DNA of 64,000 nt from Pedobacter sp. MC2016-15 (GTDB taxonomy: Bacteria; Bacteroidota; Bacteroidia; Sphingobacteriales; Sphingobacteriaceae), in NCBI RefSeq assembly GCF_026239695.1, contig NZ_JAPIVS010000002.1, forward strand, positions 248,001 to 312,000, in the 5' to 3' direction. The translations under genes were made by a program, and so were the position numbers. The notes below the pieces were generated by a model, which was not told the origin of the DNA, made no database searches, and worked only from the letters and a program-made list of their open reading frames with translations. Shown in pieces: positions 24,042-33,199 of the stretch (positions are counted from its first letter, which is position 1; each line of letters starts with the position of its first letter).

Positions 24042-25601
24042 ATGAAAGATCGCCATCATTATTTTCCACCTGTTCGCCAATTGATGATTTTGTCATTATT
24101 GATGATCAGTGCATTCAGCAGTGCTTTTGCTCAGCAGAACATGGTTATTTTACATGATGATCAACCTTCAGGTAAAATAAGTAAACATATCTATGGGCAT
24201 TTTGCAGAGCATCTGGGGAGGTGTATTTATGATGGGTTTTATGTGGGTGACAGTTCTTCCATACCGAATACGGCAGGTGTAAGAAATGATATTGTTGCCG
24301 CTCTGAAAAATCTGAATATTCCAAATCTGAGATGGCCCGGGGGATGTTTTGCCGACAGGTATCATTGGAAAGACGGAGTGGGACCTAAATCAGAGCGTCC
24401 TTCAATTGTGAACACGATGTGGGGAGGGGTAACGGAAGACAATAGCTTCGGAACGCATGATTTCCTCAATATGTGCAACTTGTTAGGGACAGAACCCTAT
24501 CTGGCAGGAAATACAGGTAGCGGAACAGTACAGGAACTTGCAGACTGGGTACAATATGTGAATTTTGAGGGTAAGAGCCCAATGTCTGATCTCCGTGTTA
24601 AAAACGGACAGAGCAAACCCTGGAATGTTAAATTCTGGGGCGTAGGCAATGAAGCCTGGGGTTGCGGAGGAAATATGACGCCAGAGTATTATGTGGGCGA
24701 ATACCGCAGGTACTCTACTTTTATGGAAGGAAAAGATTTATTCAAAATTGCTTCGGGTGCGAATGTTGATGACTACCACTGGACGGAAACGCTCATGAAA
24801 GGAATACCATTAAGGATGATGGACGGCATTGCGCTGCACCATTATTCATTCCCCAGCTGGGATAAAAAAGGTCCCTCAACGGGATTTAGTGAGCAGCAGT
24901 ATTTTGAGACGATGAAAACGGCGCTGAGAATGGATGAGCTGATTGTTAAACATACAGCGATCATGGATAAATACGATCCTAAGAAAAAGGTGGCGCTGGT
25001 GGTGGATGAATGGGGAGGATGGTGGAATGTGGAAGAGGGCACAAATCCTGGATTCTTATACCAGCAAAACACGATGCGGGACGCAATGATTGCGGGTGCA
25101 ACACTGAACATTTTTAATAACCATAGTGACAGGGTGAGGATCGCCAATCTGGCGCAATGTGTAAACGTATTGCAGGCGGTTATCCTGACCAGTAAGGAAA
25201 AGATGCTGCTTTCCCCTACGTACCATGTAATGGAGATGTATAAGGTACACCAGGACGCTACGCTGCTTCCGGTAGAAGTGAAATCTGACGATTATGTTTT
25301 TGGACAAGAGAAGCTGCCATCGGTATCTGTCTCTGCTTCGAAAGATGGGAAGGGACTGACGCATATTTCGCTGGTGAATATCAACCGGAATAAAGCTGAG
25401 GAGATAGAGATTGTACTTTCTGGTAAAGCCTACAAATTAGTTAAAGGGAGAATTCTGGCGTCGGCGAAGGTAGACGATCATAATACTTTTGAAAATCCAG
25501 ATTTTATCAAGCCCGCTGTGTTTAAAGGGGCAACACTAAAAGACGGAAAGCTGAAAGTTAAACTTCCGCCATTCTCCCTGGCCGTATTAGAATTAAACTA
25601 A
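24042..25601 (+). CDS. Secreted GH51 alpha-L-arabinofuranosidase
   Basis: A 519-residue secreted glycosidase expected to remove L-arabinofuranosyl groups from arabinan, arabinoxylan or oligosaccharides. A signal peptide runs to about residue 30 (SAFAQQ). GH51 catalytic residues are the acid/base Glu in VGNEAWGCGG (about 204) and the nucleophile Glu in VVDEWGGWWN (about 323). NIPNLRWPGGCFADRYHWKDGVG is the usual family block. The C-terminal beta domain closes with LKVKLPPFSLAVLELN. It is the first of three glycosidase genes spaced one base apart and has inverted repeats upstream. Confidence 0.95.
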   Translation: MKDRHHYFPPVRQLMILSLLMISAFSSAFAQQNMVILHDDQPSGKISKHIYGHFAEHLGRCIYDGFYVGDSSSIPNTAGVRNDIVAALKNLNIPNLRWPGGCFADRYHWKDGVGPKSERPSIVNTMWGGVTEDNSFGTHDFLNMCNLLGTEPYLAGNTGSGTVQELADWVQYVNFEGKSPMSDLRVKNGQSKPWNVKFWGVGNEAWGCGGNMTPEYYVGEYRRYSTFMEGKDLFKIASGANVDDYHWTETLMKGIPLRMMDGIALHHYSFPSWDKKGPSTGFSEQQYFETMKTALRMDELIVKHTAIMDKYDPKKKVALVVDEWGGWWNVEEGTNPGFLYQQNTMRDAMIAGATLNIFNNHSDRVRIANLAQCVNVLQAVILTSKEKMLLSPTYHVMEMYKVHQDATLLPVEVKSDDYVFGQEKLPSVSVSASKDGKGLTHISLVNINRNKAEEIEIVLSGKAYKLVKGRILASAKVDDHNTFENPDFIKPAVFKGATLKDGKLKVKLPPFSLAVLELN

Positions 25602-25602
25602 A

Positions 25603-26592
25603 ATGATGAACACAAAATCTTTCTTTGGGATGCTGCGCGGGTATGCACTTTTATTGCTCAGCTCTTTGACTTTAGGAGTACGAGCCCAGCAAGCCACTGT
25701 CGTGCAGGGCAATCCTATTATCACGGATAAGTATACGGCTGATCCATCAGCCATGGTGTATAAAGACAAGGTATACTTATATGCAGGTCATGATGAGGCT
25801 CCAGCGAAACAGGAGCGTTATATGATGCACGAGTGGCTGGTCTATTCTTCGGACAACATGACCGACTGGAAGGGGCATCCCTCACCATTAAAAGCTAAAG
25901 ACTTCGCCTGGGCAAAAGGGGATGCCTGGGCATCACAGGCGATCGAGAGGAATGGTAAATTTTACTGGTACGTAGCGGTGGAACATGGAAGTATTAAAGG
26001 TAAAGCCATAGGTGTGGCAGTTGCTGACAATCCGCTGGGGCCTTTTAAAGATGCCCGCGGCTCGGCAATTATTACAAACGACATGACTACTGAGGAAACT
26101 AAAATCAGCTGGGATGATATTGATCCTACAGTGTTTATTGATGATGACGGGCAGGCTTACCTTTTCTGGGGCAATACGCAATGTTACTACATTAAGCTGA
26201 AAGAAAATATGGTTGATCAGGATGGCCCTATCCAAAAGGTTAGCCTTCCAAATTTTACGGAAGCTCCATGGTTACACAAGCGCAAAGGCTGGTACTACCT
26301 GTCGTATGCCTACCAGTTTCCGGAAAAGATTGCCTATGCGATGAGCCGCAAAATCACAGGCCCCTGGGAATTTAAGGGCATTCTGAATGAGGTGGCAGGA
26401 AATTCAAATACCAACCACCAGGCGATCATTGATTTTAAAGGCAAATCATATTTTATTTACCACAATGGTTCTATCCCCAATGATGGCGGAAGTTTCAGAC
26501 GTTCGGTTTGTATAGACAGGCTGTATTACAATGCTGACGGTACAATGAAACGGATTATCATGACTACTGAAGGATTAAAAGCAACACAATAA
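25603..26592 (+). CDS. Secreted GH43 family glycosidase
   Basis: A 329-residue five-bladed propeller glycosidase of family 43, which typically cleaves arabinan or xylan side chains. After a signal peptide (residues 1-28), the catalytic base Asp lies in TADPSAMVYKDKVYLYAGHDE (Asp47). The pKa-modulating Asp is in DIDPTVFIDDDGQAYLFWGN (about 176), and the acid Glu in FTEAPWLHKRKGWYYLSYA (about 222). It starts one base after the first GH51 stop and ends one base before the second GH51 start, so the three are co-transcribed. Exact linkage preference is not deducible. Confidence 0.93.
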   Translation: MMNTKSFFGMLRGYALLLLSSLTLGVRAQQATVVQGNPIITDKYTADPSAMVYKDKVYLYAGHDEAPAKQERYMMHEWLVYSSDNMTDWKGHPSPLKAKDFAWAKGDAWASQAIERNGKFYWYVAVEHGSIKGKAIGVAVADNPLGPFKDARGSAIITNDMTTEETKISWDDIDPTVFIDDDGQAYLFWGNTQCYYIKLKENMVDQDGPIQKVSLPNFTEAPWLHKRKGWYYLSYAYQFPEKIAYAMSRKITGPWEFKGILNEVAGNSNTNHQAIIDFKGKSYFIYHNGSIPNDGGSFRRSVCIDRLYYNADGTMKRIIMTTEGLKATQ

Positions 26593-26593
26593 T

Positions 26594-28567
26594 ATGTCGG
26601 GCAAATACTTAATTTCTGCTTTACTAGCGCTCAGTACCATAGGTGTAAAGGCACAGAAAAATATTACCGTGAATCCGGATAAGGTAATATCAAAGGTACA
26701 GCCGGAGATGTGGGGGGTGTTTTTCGAAGATATCAATATGGGAGCAGACGGCGGGATATATGCCGAATTGATCAAAAACCGCTCTTTTGAATTCTATAAA
26801 CCCTTGATGGGATGGAAAACAAAGGGCGACAAGTTAAAAGAGGGCGACCTGCTGGTGTTGAACAGGAAGGAAAAGGATTCCAACAATCCCCGGTATCTGC
26901 ATGTGACCTCGAGAGCTATCCAGAAGGGCGACCTGAGTATGACCAATGAAGGTTTCAAGGGTATCGGTGTGAAGAAAGGCTTGTCGTACGATTTCTCGGT
27001 GTATTACAGGCAGGCTGCTCCCGGAGTGAAGCTACATGCAGAATTGGTTGACAGCACTGGCAAAGTGCTGGGAAGTGCCCTGCTAAATCCGGAGAGGTCA
27101 GATAATCAATGGGCCCTGCAATCAGTTACGTTTAACGCATCAGAAACGGTGCAAAATGCAAAATTCACGCTCTGGTTTGAAGGCAGTGGTGAGATCGATC
27201 TTGATATCATCTCGCTGTTTCCTGGAGATACCTGGAAAAATAGAAAAGGCGGGCTGCGTGGTGACATGGTACGGATGCTGGCGGATATGAAGCCTGGTTT
27301 TATCCGTTTCCCGGGAGGATGTATTGTTGAAGGATATGATCTTTCTACACGCTACCAATGGAAAAAAACGGTAGGGCCAGTCGCGAACAGGAAGCTGATC
27401 GTGAACCGCTGGAATACTGAATTTGCACATCGGCCTGCGCCCGACTACTATCAAACTTTCGGATTGGGATTTTTTGAATATTTCCAGCTGGCAGAGGATA
27501 TTGGTGCTGAACCATTGCCCATCCTCAACTGTGGTATGGCCTGTCAGTTTAATAGTGCTGAACTGGTGCCATTGGATGAACTGGAGCCGTATATCCAGGA
27601 TGCGCTGGACCTGGTTGAGTTTGCCAATGGCGATGTGAGTACCGAATGGGGCAAGCTGCGCGCAGACATGGGACACCCGGCGCCGTTCAATCTGAAGATG
27701 ATGGGTGTAGGAAATGAAAACTGGGGTCCGCAATACCTGGAGCGGCTGGCTCTATTTACCAAAGCCATGAAAAGCCGTCATCCTGAAATAAAACTGATTA
27801 ACAGCTCAGGGACAGATCCCGAGGGGGAGCGCTTCGACTTGCTGAATACTTCGCTCAGGAAGATGAAAGCAGACGTTATTGACGAGCACTATTACCGTAC
27901 ACCAGAGTGGTTCCTGAAAAATGCAACGCGTTACGATAACTATGACAGAAAGGGCGCGAAGGTTTTTGCCGGGGAATATGCGGCACAAAGTGTAGGCACT
28001 GCCAAGGCCACCAATAAGAACAACTGGCAATGTGCTATAGCAGAGGCCGCTTTTATGACCGGCCTGGAGCGCAATGCAGAGGTGGTACATATGGCTTCCT
28101 ATGCCCCGCTATTTGCACATGCAGAGGGCTGGCAGTGGACTCCGGATATGATCTGGGTGGATAACCTGCGTGTATACGGAACACCAAACTATTATGTACA
28201 GCAGCTATATTCGTTGAACAAAGGTACGGACGTAGTGAGTATTCTTGCTGACCAGCAGGTGGTAGCCGGGCAGGAGGGTATTTATGCCTCCGCGGTACTG
28301 GATAGTAAAACAAAGGAGCTGATTATCAAGGTGGTCAATACTTCTGCTATCGCGCATAGCAGAAGCGTGGTGATTGAAGGGGCAAAGAAACTGGCGGCTA
28401 AAGGGAAACTGACGGTGATGGAGAATACCAACCTGAATGCAGTTAATTCTTTTGATAATGCCATCAATCTGAGTCCGAAGCAAGGGGAAATCAAGATTAA
28501 AAATAATACGCTTTCCCTGGTGATGCAGCCTTATTCGTTTAATATGGTACGGGTAGCGCTCAGGTAA
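26594..28567 (+). CDS. Secreted GH51 alpha-L-arabinofuranosidase with CBM-like insert
   Basis: A 657-residue secreted glycosidase distinct from the first GH51 enzyme in this operon. After a short signal peptide (to about residue 20), it opens with the WGVFFEDINMGADGGIYAELIKNRSFE block of the larger GH51 subgroup. An approximately 150-residue CBM4_9-like beta insert follows (about 60-210). The catalytic acid/base Glu is in GVGNENWGP (about 374) and the nucleophile Glu in FAGEYAAQS (about 460). It should release arabinose from polymer side chains. It is the last gene of the trio. Confidence 0.93.
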   Translation: MSGKYLISALLALSTIGVKAQKNITVNPDKVISKVQPEMWGVFFEDINMGADGGIYAELIKNRSFEFYKPLMGWKTKGDKLKEGDLLVLNRKEKDSNNPRYLHVTSRAIQKGDLSMTNEGFKGIGVKKGLSYDFSVYYRQAAPGVKLHAELVDSTGKVLGSALLNPERSDNQWALQSVTFNASETVQNAKFTLWFEGSGEIDLDIISLFPGDTWKNRKGGLRGDMVRMLADMKPGFIRFPGGCIVEGYDLSTRYQWKKTVGPVANRKLIVNRWNTEFAHRPAPDYYQTFGLGFFEYFQLAEDIGAEPLPILNCGMACQFNSAELVPLDELEPYIQDALDLVEFANGDVSTEWGKLRADMGHPAPFNLKMMGVGNENWGPQYLERLALFTKAMKSRHPEIKLINSSGTDPEGERFDLLNTSLRKMKADVIDEHYYRTPEWFLKNATRYDNYDRKGAKVFAGEYAAQSVGTAKATNKNNWQCAIAEAAFMTGLERNAEVVHMASYAPLFAHAEGWQWTPDMIWVDNLRVYGTPNYYVQQLYSLNKGTDVVSILADQQVVAGQEGIYASAVLDSKTKELIIKVVNTSAIAHSRSVVIEGAKKLAAKGKLTVMENTNLNAVNSFDNAINLSPKQGEIKIKNNTLSLVMQPYSFNMVRVALR

Positions 28568-28575
28568 CTGAGCGC

Positions 28576-29859
28576 TTATTGTGTTTTTGTATCCTGATCA
28601 TTGATCTCCTGCAGGCTTAAGCCCAGCAGGCTTTTAGTCTTCGAATAGGTAATGCCAGCGACGAGTATGGTCATGCATCCACCAAATACTACCGCCGGTA
28701 CTGTGCGCATGAGTTTAGCTGTGAGCCCGGATTCAAAAGCACCAATTTCATTGGAAGAACCTATAAACATGCTGTTAACAGCCGATACCCGGCCCCGCAT
28801 ATCGTCAGGAGTGAGCAACTGCATAATGGTAGATCTGATGATTACACTGATACTATCAAATGATCCTTCGAGGAATAAGAAGATAAGCGTAAGATAGAAG
28901 TTCTTAGAGAGTCCGTAGCAGATAATACTTGTACCAAAACCTACAACGGCAATAAGAAGGTTTCTCCAGGGTCTGTTCATCGGTGAAATCCTGGTCATGG
29001 CCAGCATCGTTAACACAGCTCCAGCCGAGGCTGAGGCACGCATTAAACCTAATCCTTCTGATCCAACTTTCAGAATATCATTAGCAAATACAGGCAACAA
29101 TGCAACGGCACCACCAAAGAATACGGAAAACAGATCGAGGCTCATTGCGCCAAGCATCATTTTATTTTTAAATACAAACTTTACACCTGCTGTGAGGCTG
29201 GTTATGATGTTTTCTTTAGGAATAAACCTTGGGGGATGTGACTTCAGAAAGAAGATACAAACCAGGGCGATAAAGATAAATGCCAGAATGATCAGGTAAG
29301 TAGTGGTGATCCCAAAAAAACCGTAGATCAGTCCCCCTGCAGCGGGACCGAGAATGGAAGCCGACATGTAAGATGAGCTGTTCCAGGTAGTAGAGTTGGG
29401 ATACAATTCCTTGGGAATGATTTCTGCCATTAGCGAAAAGGTAGCGGGACCAAAGAAACCGCGCGCCATTCCGATACCAAAAACCATCGTATACATGATA
29501 GGTACGATATAGCTCACCGGAACATAGGCATGCATCTGACTGGAAGTAGCCACCAGCATGACGAGAGAGCAGAGGAAAACACAGCTGAAGATTTTTAAGA
29601 GGAGTCCTCGTTTTTCAGATTTATCAGCCACATATCCTCCATAAAGGGCAATACTAATTGCGGGGATAGCCTCGCATAGCCCGATAAGACCCAGGGCCAG
29701 GGGGTCTTTAGTCAAATGATAGATATGAAAGCCAATGATAACGGCCTGCATCTGATAAGCGAACGTGAAGAAGAGACGCATGCCAAGGTAAGATCTGAAT
29801 TCTCTGTACCTGAGGGCAGCATAAGGGTCCTGTTTGTCAATAAATTTGGGGCTGTCCAA
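28576..29859 (-). CDS. Major facilitator superfamily transporter
   Basis: A 427-residue 12-helix MFS permease of the DHA/EntS-like type, with the first cytoplasmic loop GGYVADKSEKRGLLLK matching the MFS motif. The N-terminal KFIDKQDPYAALRYREFRSYLGMRL is typical of the group. Substrate unknown. The start appears to be TTG at 29859, since no earlier ATG exists and the next ATG would cut the first helix. A TACATTTG promoter and a 12-bp inverted repeat lie directly upstream. It converges with the glycosidase operon (8-base gap). Confidence 0.88.
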   Translation of the reverse strand: MDSPKFIDKQDPYAALRYREFRSYLGMRLFFTFAYQMQAVIIGFHIYHLTKDPLALGLIGLCEAIPAISIALYGGYVADKSEKRGLLLKIFSCVFLCSLVMLVATSSQMHAYVPVSYIVPIMYTMVFGIGMARGFFGPATFSLMAEIIPKELYPNSTTWNSSSYMSASILGPAAGGLIYGFFGITTTYLIILAFIFIALVCIFFLKSHPPRFIPKENIITSLTAGVKFVFKNKMMLGAMSLDLFSVFFGGAVALLPVFANDILKVGSEGLGLMRASASAGAVLTMLAMTRISPMNRPWRNLLIAVVGFGTSIICYGLSKNFYLTLIFLFLEGSFDSISVIIRSTIMQLLTPDDMRGRVSAVNSMFIGSSNEIGAFESGLTAKLMRTVPAVVFGGCMTILVAGITYSKTKSLLGLSLQEINDQDTKTQ

Positions 29860-29876
29860 GAGTAAATAATTTTTGA

Positions 29877-29884
29877 CAAATGTA
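29877..29884 (-). promoter_or_regulatory. -7 promoter element for MFS gene
   Basis: TACATTTG on the minus strand matches TAnnTTTG, 17 bases before the TTG start at 29859. Confidence 0.5.
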
Positions 29885-29887
29885 GGT

Positions 29888-29932
29888 TATACATAAATAA
29901 CACGTGCTATACAGACATGCTATTTATGTATA
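29888..29932. repeat. 12-bp inverted repeat between thiE-type and MFS genes
   Basis: TATACATAAATA (29888-29899) and TATTTATGTATA (29921-29932) are perfectly complementary with a 21-base spacer. No U-run follows, and it abuts the MFS -7 element on its upstream side, so an operator is at least as likely as a terminator for the thiE-type gene. Confidence 0.5.
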
Positions 29933-29941
29933 ATATTACTG

Positions 29942-30574
29942 CTACATGATCTTGTCGTAAAAACTCTGGTATGCCAGGGTCATATCTTCTGACTGATTGA
30001 TTGCCGATGAAGCGGCAATGCCAAAAATACCAGTAGCCATGAGGGCATCCACATCATCGATGGTAATACCTCCCACTGCCAGTACCGGCAGATCTATTTC
30101 TTTTTCCTTCAACAGGGCTGCTACTTTTTTGTAGCCTTCGAGACCCAGTAAAGGAGAATTATTTGGTTTGGTAGTAGTAATGCTGAAAGGGCCACAGCCA
30201 GCATAATCTACGCCTTCAGCAGCAAGTCGGAATAAACCTTCGGCTGTATTCGAAGATCCACCTATAGTGATATCTTCGCCGAGCTGTTTACGCAAGGCTA
30301 TAAAGTCAGCATCCATATCTTCTATATGAAAACCCTGGATATCTGCTTTTCTGTTTAGATGAATATGGTTTGTTACAATCAAAGTAGCACCCCAGTCATC
30401 ACATATTTCTGCAATGACATGAATATCTTGTAGAAGTGCCTCATCATCTTTGCTCAGGCAGCGGTACTGGATCCATTTCGCTCCTGCTTCACAGGCGATC
30501 CTCGCCTGCTCGATATGCGTCAACTGATCTATATCATGTGTGATAAACTGAAACTTTTCAATGAATTTTTTCAT
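29942..30574 (-). CDS. thiE: Thiamine phosphate synthase family protein
   Basis: A 210-residue (beta/alpha)8 protein of the ThiE/TenI group, which in the ThiE form joins HMP-PP and thiazole phosphate to make thiamine phosphate. Visible marks are GAKWIQYRCLS (the VQYR-type phosphate strand), FHIEDMDADF in place of GVHLGQEDM, GCGPFSITTTKPNNSP (the GPxxxTxTK loop) and VLAVGGITIDD with GIAASSAI. Bacteroidota ThiE proteins share these deviations, as far as I recall. It lies downstream of the TPP-riboswitch-controlled TonB receptor, separated by 107 bases that carry an MKPA leader hairpin, which supports a thiamine role. Confidence 0.82.
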   Translation of the reverse strand: MKKFIEKFQFITHDIDQLTHIEQARIACEAGAKWIQYRCLSKDDEALLQDIHVIAEICDDWGATLIVTNHIHLNRKADIQGFHIEDMDADFIALRKQLGEDITIGGSSNTAEGLFRLAAEGVDYAGCGPFSITTTKPNNSPLLGLEGYKKVAALLKEKEIDLPVLAVGGITIDDVDALMATGIFGIAASSAINQSEDMTLAYQSFYDKIM

Positions 30575-30599
30575 CAGAATAAAATTGTTTTTAATGGTT

Positions 30600-30660
30600 A
30601 TGAAGCTTGCATAAGATTATTCGTTACTGTTCGTAAGATGTAATCTTATGCAGGTTTCAT
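30600..30660 (-). promoter_or_regulatory. Leader hairpin with MKPA upstream ORF, copy 2
   Basis: Arms 30600-30619 and 30641-30660 pair over 20 bases (two wobbles) around a 21-base loop. On the minus strand the 5' arm begins ATGAAACCTGCATAA, encoding M-K-P-A-stop as in copy 1. The inner stem reads AAGATTA/TAATCTT here but GAGCTTA/TAAGCTC in copy 1. The thiE-type ATG lies 26 bases past the hairpin. Confidence 0.7.
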
Positions 30661-30681
30661 ACCTGCGAATCTACGCCTTTA

Positions 30682-33132
30682 TTAAAATTTAACGTTGAGG
30701 GAAAGTAAAAAGTTAGTTCCTGCCTGTGGGAAATAGAAATTTTCATCAGTTCTGCTGCCTCCGCTTAAATAGCCATAAGTGTAACCATTACTCTCGAATT
30801 TTTTGTTCAGGATGTTATTTGCGAGTAATCCAATGTTCATATTCTTAACTCCCTTAAAGCTGAAATCGTAACCGAAACGTGCATTATTAACCCAATAACC
30901 ATTCAGTTTTCTGTTTTCATTCTGGGTATTATCCATATACTGTTTGCTCACATACTTGCTCTGCAGTGCTACGGCGAAGCCACTGAACGGTTTATATACC
31001 AGTTCACCAAATACTACAGCATCAGGAGAGAAGGAAATATCAGGATTACTGTAATTATTTACTTCCTCTACATTAGTATCATAGTTGAAAATGTACTCCG
31101 AGAAGTTTTTGATCTTGTTCCTGCTGAATGCGGCATTGGCATTTACCTGGAAGAAACGGCTAAGAGTGTAAGAGCCATCAAACTCTACGCCGAGCCTGGA
31201 GCTTTCAGGGACATTCTGACGGATGCTGGCACCCACGTCACTAAGCTTTCCTGTCACTACGAGCTGATCTTTGTAGAACATCGCATATACGTTAATCCCG
31301 GCACTGAAACCGGAGTGTTTGATCCTGTAGCCAGCCTCAACATCATACAGACGTTCGGGCTGTGGCAATGTACCTACGTTTGCATTTACATAATCATCGC
31401 GGTTCCCTTCTTTATTTGCGATGCTCAGGGAAGCATAAATATTGCTTTTGGGATCTACAAAATAGGTTGCTCCTACTTTAGGGTTGAAGAAATTCCGTGT
31501 GTCATGAACATTGAGTGGCAAAAGATCATTGTCATTCCCTGTGATATCATATTTAACTCTTCTATATTGAAGATCTGCAAATAAGCTCAGTTTTTCAACC
31601 GGATTGTAGGCTATCTTTCCGAAGATATTAAAGTCGTTTTTGTTACCGTCCCCATCATAATAATGATCGGAATTGTTCAGTGTTGACGATACCTGCGACC
31701 AGGTGATCTGACCATAGTGCTGCCCACGGTATTCGTTATAAGCACCACCAAGGGTAAAGTTCAGATTGGAAGCCGCTTTATAGTTGAACGCATAGGTTGC
31801 TCCGTAAAAATCGTTGTTCAGCCATCTTCTGCGAACCAGGTCTGTAGTTTCTACGGGCGCACCGTTGATCACAGGGTTTGGCAATCCATACGCCGAAAAT
31901 TCCTGATCATTTTTAAACTCCTCAAAGTACCCTTTTCCGTGAGTATAGTGTAAAGCACCGTTGAACGAAAAGCGATCGCTAAGTTGGTTAGCGTATAACA
32001 ACTGGTAATGATCCTGCTGATAATTATCGTTCTGATCTTTGTATAAGAATGAATTATATTTTCTGCTGTCAGAGTTGAGCAGGTTTGCCGCATCGGTTGC
32101 ATTGAGCCCGTTTCTGGCAATATAGTCGTTCATCCCCTGTATGTCTCCCCTGAGTCTGGATTCCGGTACCCCGTTCCAGGACTGATAGGTTTTCTCTGTT
32201 CCTGAAAACACGTTGATGCGCAGCAGGTCAGTTTTACCATGATAGGCACCCGACAGGAAATATGATTTCAGAAGGGAGGCGCCGCGGTCTACAAATCCGT
32301 CAGATGAGATACGTGAAAGGCGTCCGTCAAAACTGAATTTATTATCAATCAGTCCTGTTCCAAGTTTTACAGTATTCTTGAGCGTATTGAAGGTTCCGTA
32401 TGTAGAGTTTACTTCTGCATAGGGCAACAGTTCTGGCGCTGAAGTCTGGATATTTAAACTTCCGCCGAAAGCACCGGCACCGTTGGTAGAGGTTCCTACA
32501 CCGCGCTGGATCTGTATGTTCTCTACCGAGGAAGCAAAATCCGGCATGTTTACCCAAAATGTTCCCTGACTTTCGGAATCGTTCATGGGAATGCCATTAA
32601 CAGTAACATTTACCCTTGTGGCATCACTTCCACGGATACGGATTCCTGTATATCCTACGCCGGCACCAGCATCTGAAGTTACTACCACTCCGGGAGTGTT
32701 GTTAATGATAAATGGTAGATCCTGGCCAAAATTATTTGCAGTGACTTCAGATTTACTGAGGTTCTTATAAGTAGTACCGGATTTTTCCGTTGCACGCGTA
32801 GCCATAACAATGACCTCATCAGCAAGGAATGCGGAAGGTACCAGACTCAGATCTAATGTCTGGTCGCTGCCAACCTCAATCTGCCTCTGGAGGGTTTCAT
32901 AGCCGATGTAGCTAACAAGAAGCATGTATTTTCCTGCTTTGATGTTTGTAAGCTGATATTTACCAGTTGCATCAGTTGTTGCAGCTTTACCGGTGCCTTT
33001 GAGCAGGATGTTTGCTCCAGGCAGAATCTTTTGATTTGTTTTTTCAGAAACTGATCCCGAAAGAGTGAACTGCGCTTTAGTAAATAAAGGCATGAGCAAT
33101 ACGGCTATTGCTAGTGTCAGTAATTTTTTCAA
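30682..33132 (-). CDS. TonB-dependent outer membrane receptor, probable thiamine uptake
   Basis: An 816-residue TonB-dependent receptor. It has a signal peptide (1-20), a carboxypeptidase-regulatory-like beta domain (about 22-105, with SGSVSEKTNQKILPGANILL), a plug (about 120-230, with GIRIRGSDATRVNVTVNGIPMND) and a 22-strand barrel ending in LSLNVKF. A TPP riboswitch at the 5' end of its transcript points to thiamine or a precursor as ligand, as for the OMR receptors of other Bacteroidota. The start is TTG at 33132; no in-frame ATG is present, and the stop of a short leader ORF overlaps it (TTGA). Confidence 0.9.
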   Translation of the reverse strand: MKKLLTLAIAVLLMPLFTKAQFTLSGSVSEKTNQKILPGANILLKGTGKAATTDATGKYQLTNIKAGKYMLLVSYIGYETLQRQIEVGSDQTLDLSLVPSAFLADEVIVMATRATEKSGTTYKNLSKSEVTANNFGQDLPFIINNTPGVVVTSDAGAGVGYTGIRIRGSDATRVNVTVNGIPMNDSESQGTFWVNMPDFASSVENIQIQRGVGTSTNGAGAFGGSLNIQTSAPELLPYAEVNSTYGTFNTLKNTVKLGTGLIDNKFSFDGRLSRISSDGFVDRGASLLKSYFLSGAYHGKTDLLRINVFSGTEKTYQSWNGVPESRLRGDIQGMNDYIARNGLNATDAANLLNSDSRKYNSFLYKDQNDNYQQDHYQLLYANQLSDRFSFNGALHYTHGKGYFEEFKNDQEFSAYGLPNPVINGAPVETTDLVRRRWLNNDFYGATYAFNYKAASNLNFTLGGAYNEYRGQHYGQITWSQVSSTLNNSDHYYDGDGNKNDFNIFGKIAYNPVEKLSLFADLQYRRVKYDITGNDNDLLPLNVHDTRNFFNPKVGATYFVDPKSNIYASLSIANKEGNRDDYVNANVGTLPQPERLYDVEAGYRIKHSGFSAGINVYAMFYKDQLVVTGKLSDVGASIRQNVPESSRLGVEFDGSYTLSRFFQVNANAAFSRNKIKNFSEYIFNYDTNVEEVNNYSNPDISFSPDAVVFGELVYKPFSGFAVALQSKYVSKQYMDNTQNENRKLNGYWVNNARFGYDFSFKGVKNMNIGLLANNILNKKFESNGYTYGYLSGGSRTDENFYFPQAGTNFLLSLNVKF

Positions 33133-33194
33133 TTTATGTATTGCATTTTAGTAAAACCTGCTGTACAGAGGGGCAATACAGCATAATTAAACAT
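33129..33194 (-). CDS. 21-codon leader ORF between TPP riboswitch and receptor
   Basis: On the minus strand an ATG at 33194, preceded by GGAG four bases upstream, opens a 21-residue frame that starts MFNYAVLPLCTAG. Its TGA stop (33131-33129) overlaps the receptor's TTG start. It begins nine bases past the conserved 3' end of the riboswitch. It may be a coupling peptide that delivers ribosomes to the weak TTG start, or chance. There is no known homologue that I can name. Confidence 0.4.
   Translation of the reverse strand: MFNYAVLPLCTAGFTKMQYIN
33159..33183 (-). promoter_or_regulatory. Candidate expression-platform hairpin
   Basis: TGCTGTA and TACAGCA form a 7-bp stem with an 11-base loop, downstream of the riboswitch and inside the leader ORF. 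On the minus strand GGTTTTACT follows, a weak T-run. Confidence 0.4.
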
Positions 33195-33199
33195 AACTC

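Noticed and set aside
30682..33132. SusC-like receptor of a polysaccharide locus with the nearby glycosidases
   Set aside because: No SusD partner, opposite strand, and a TPP riboswitch ties it to thiamine uptake.
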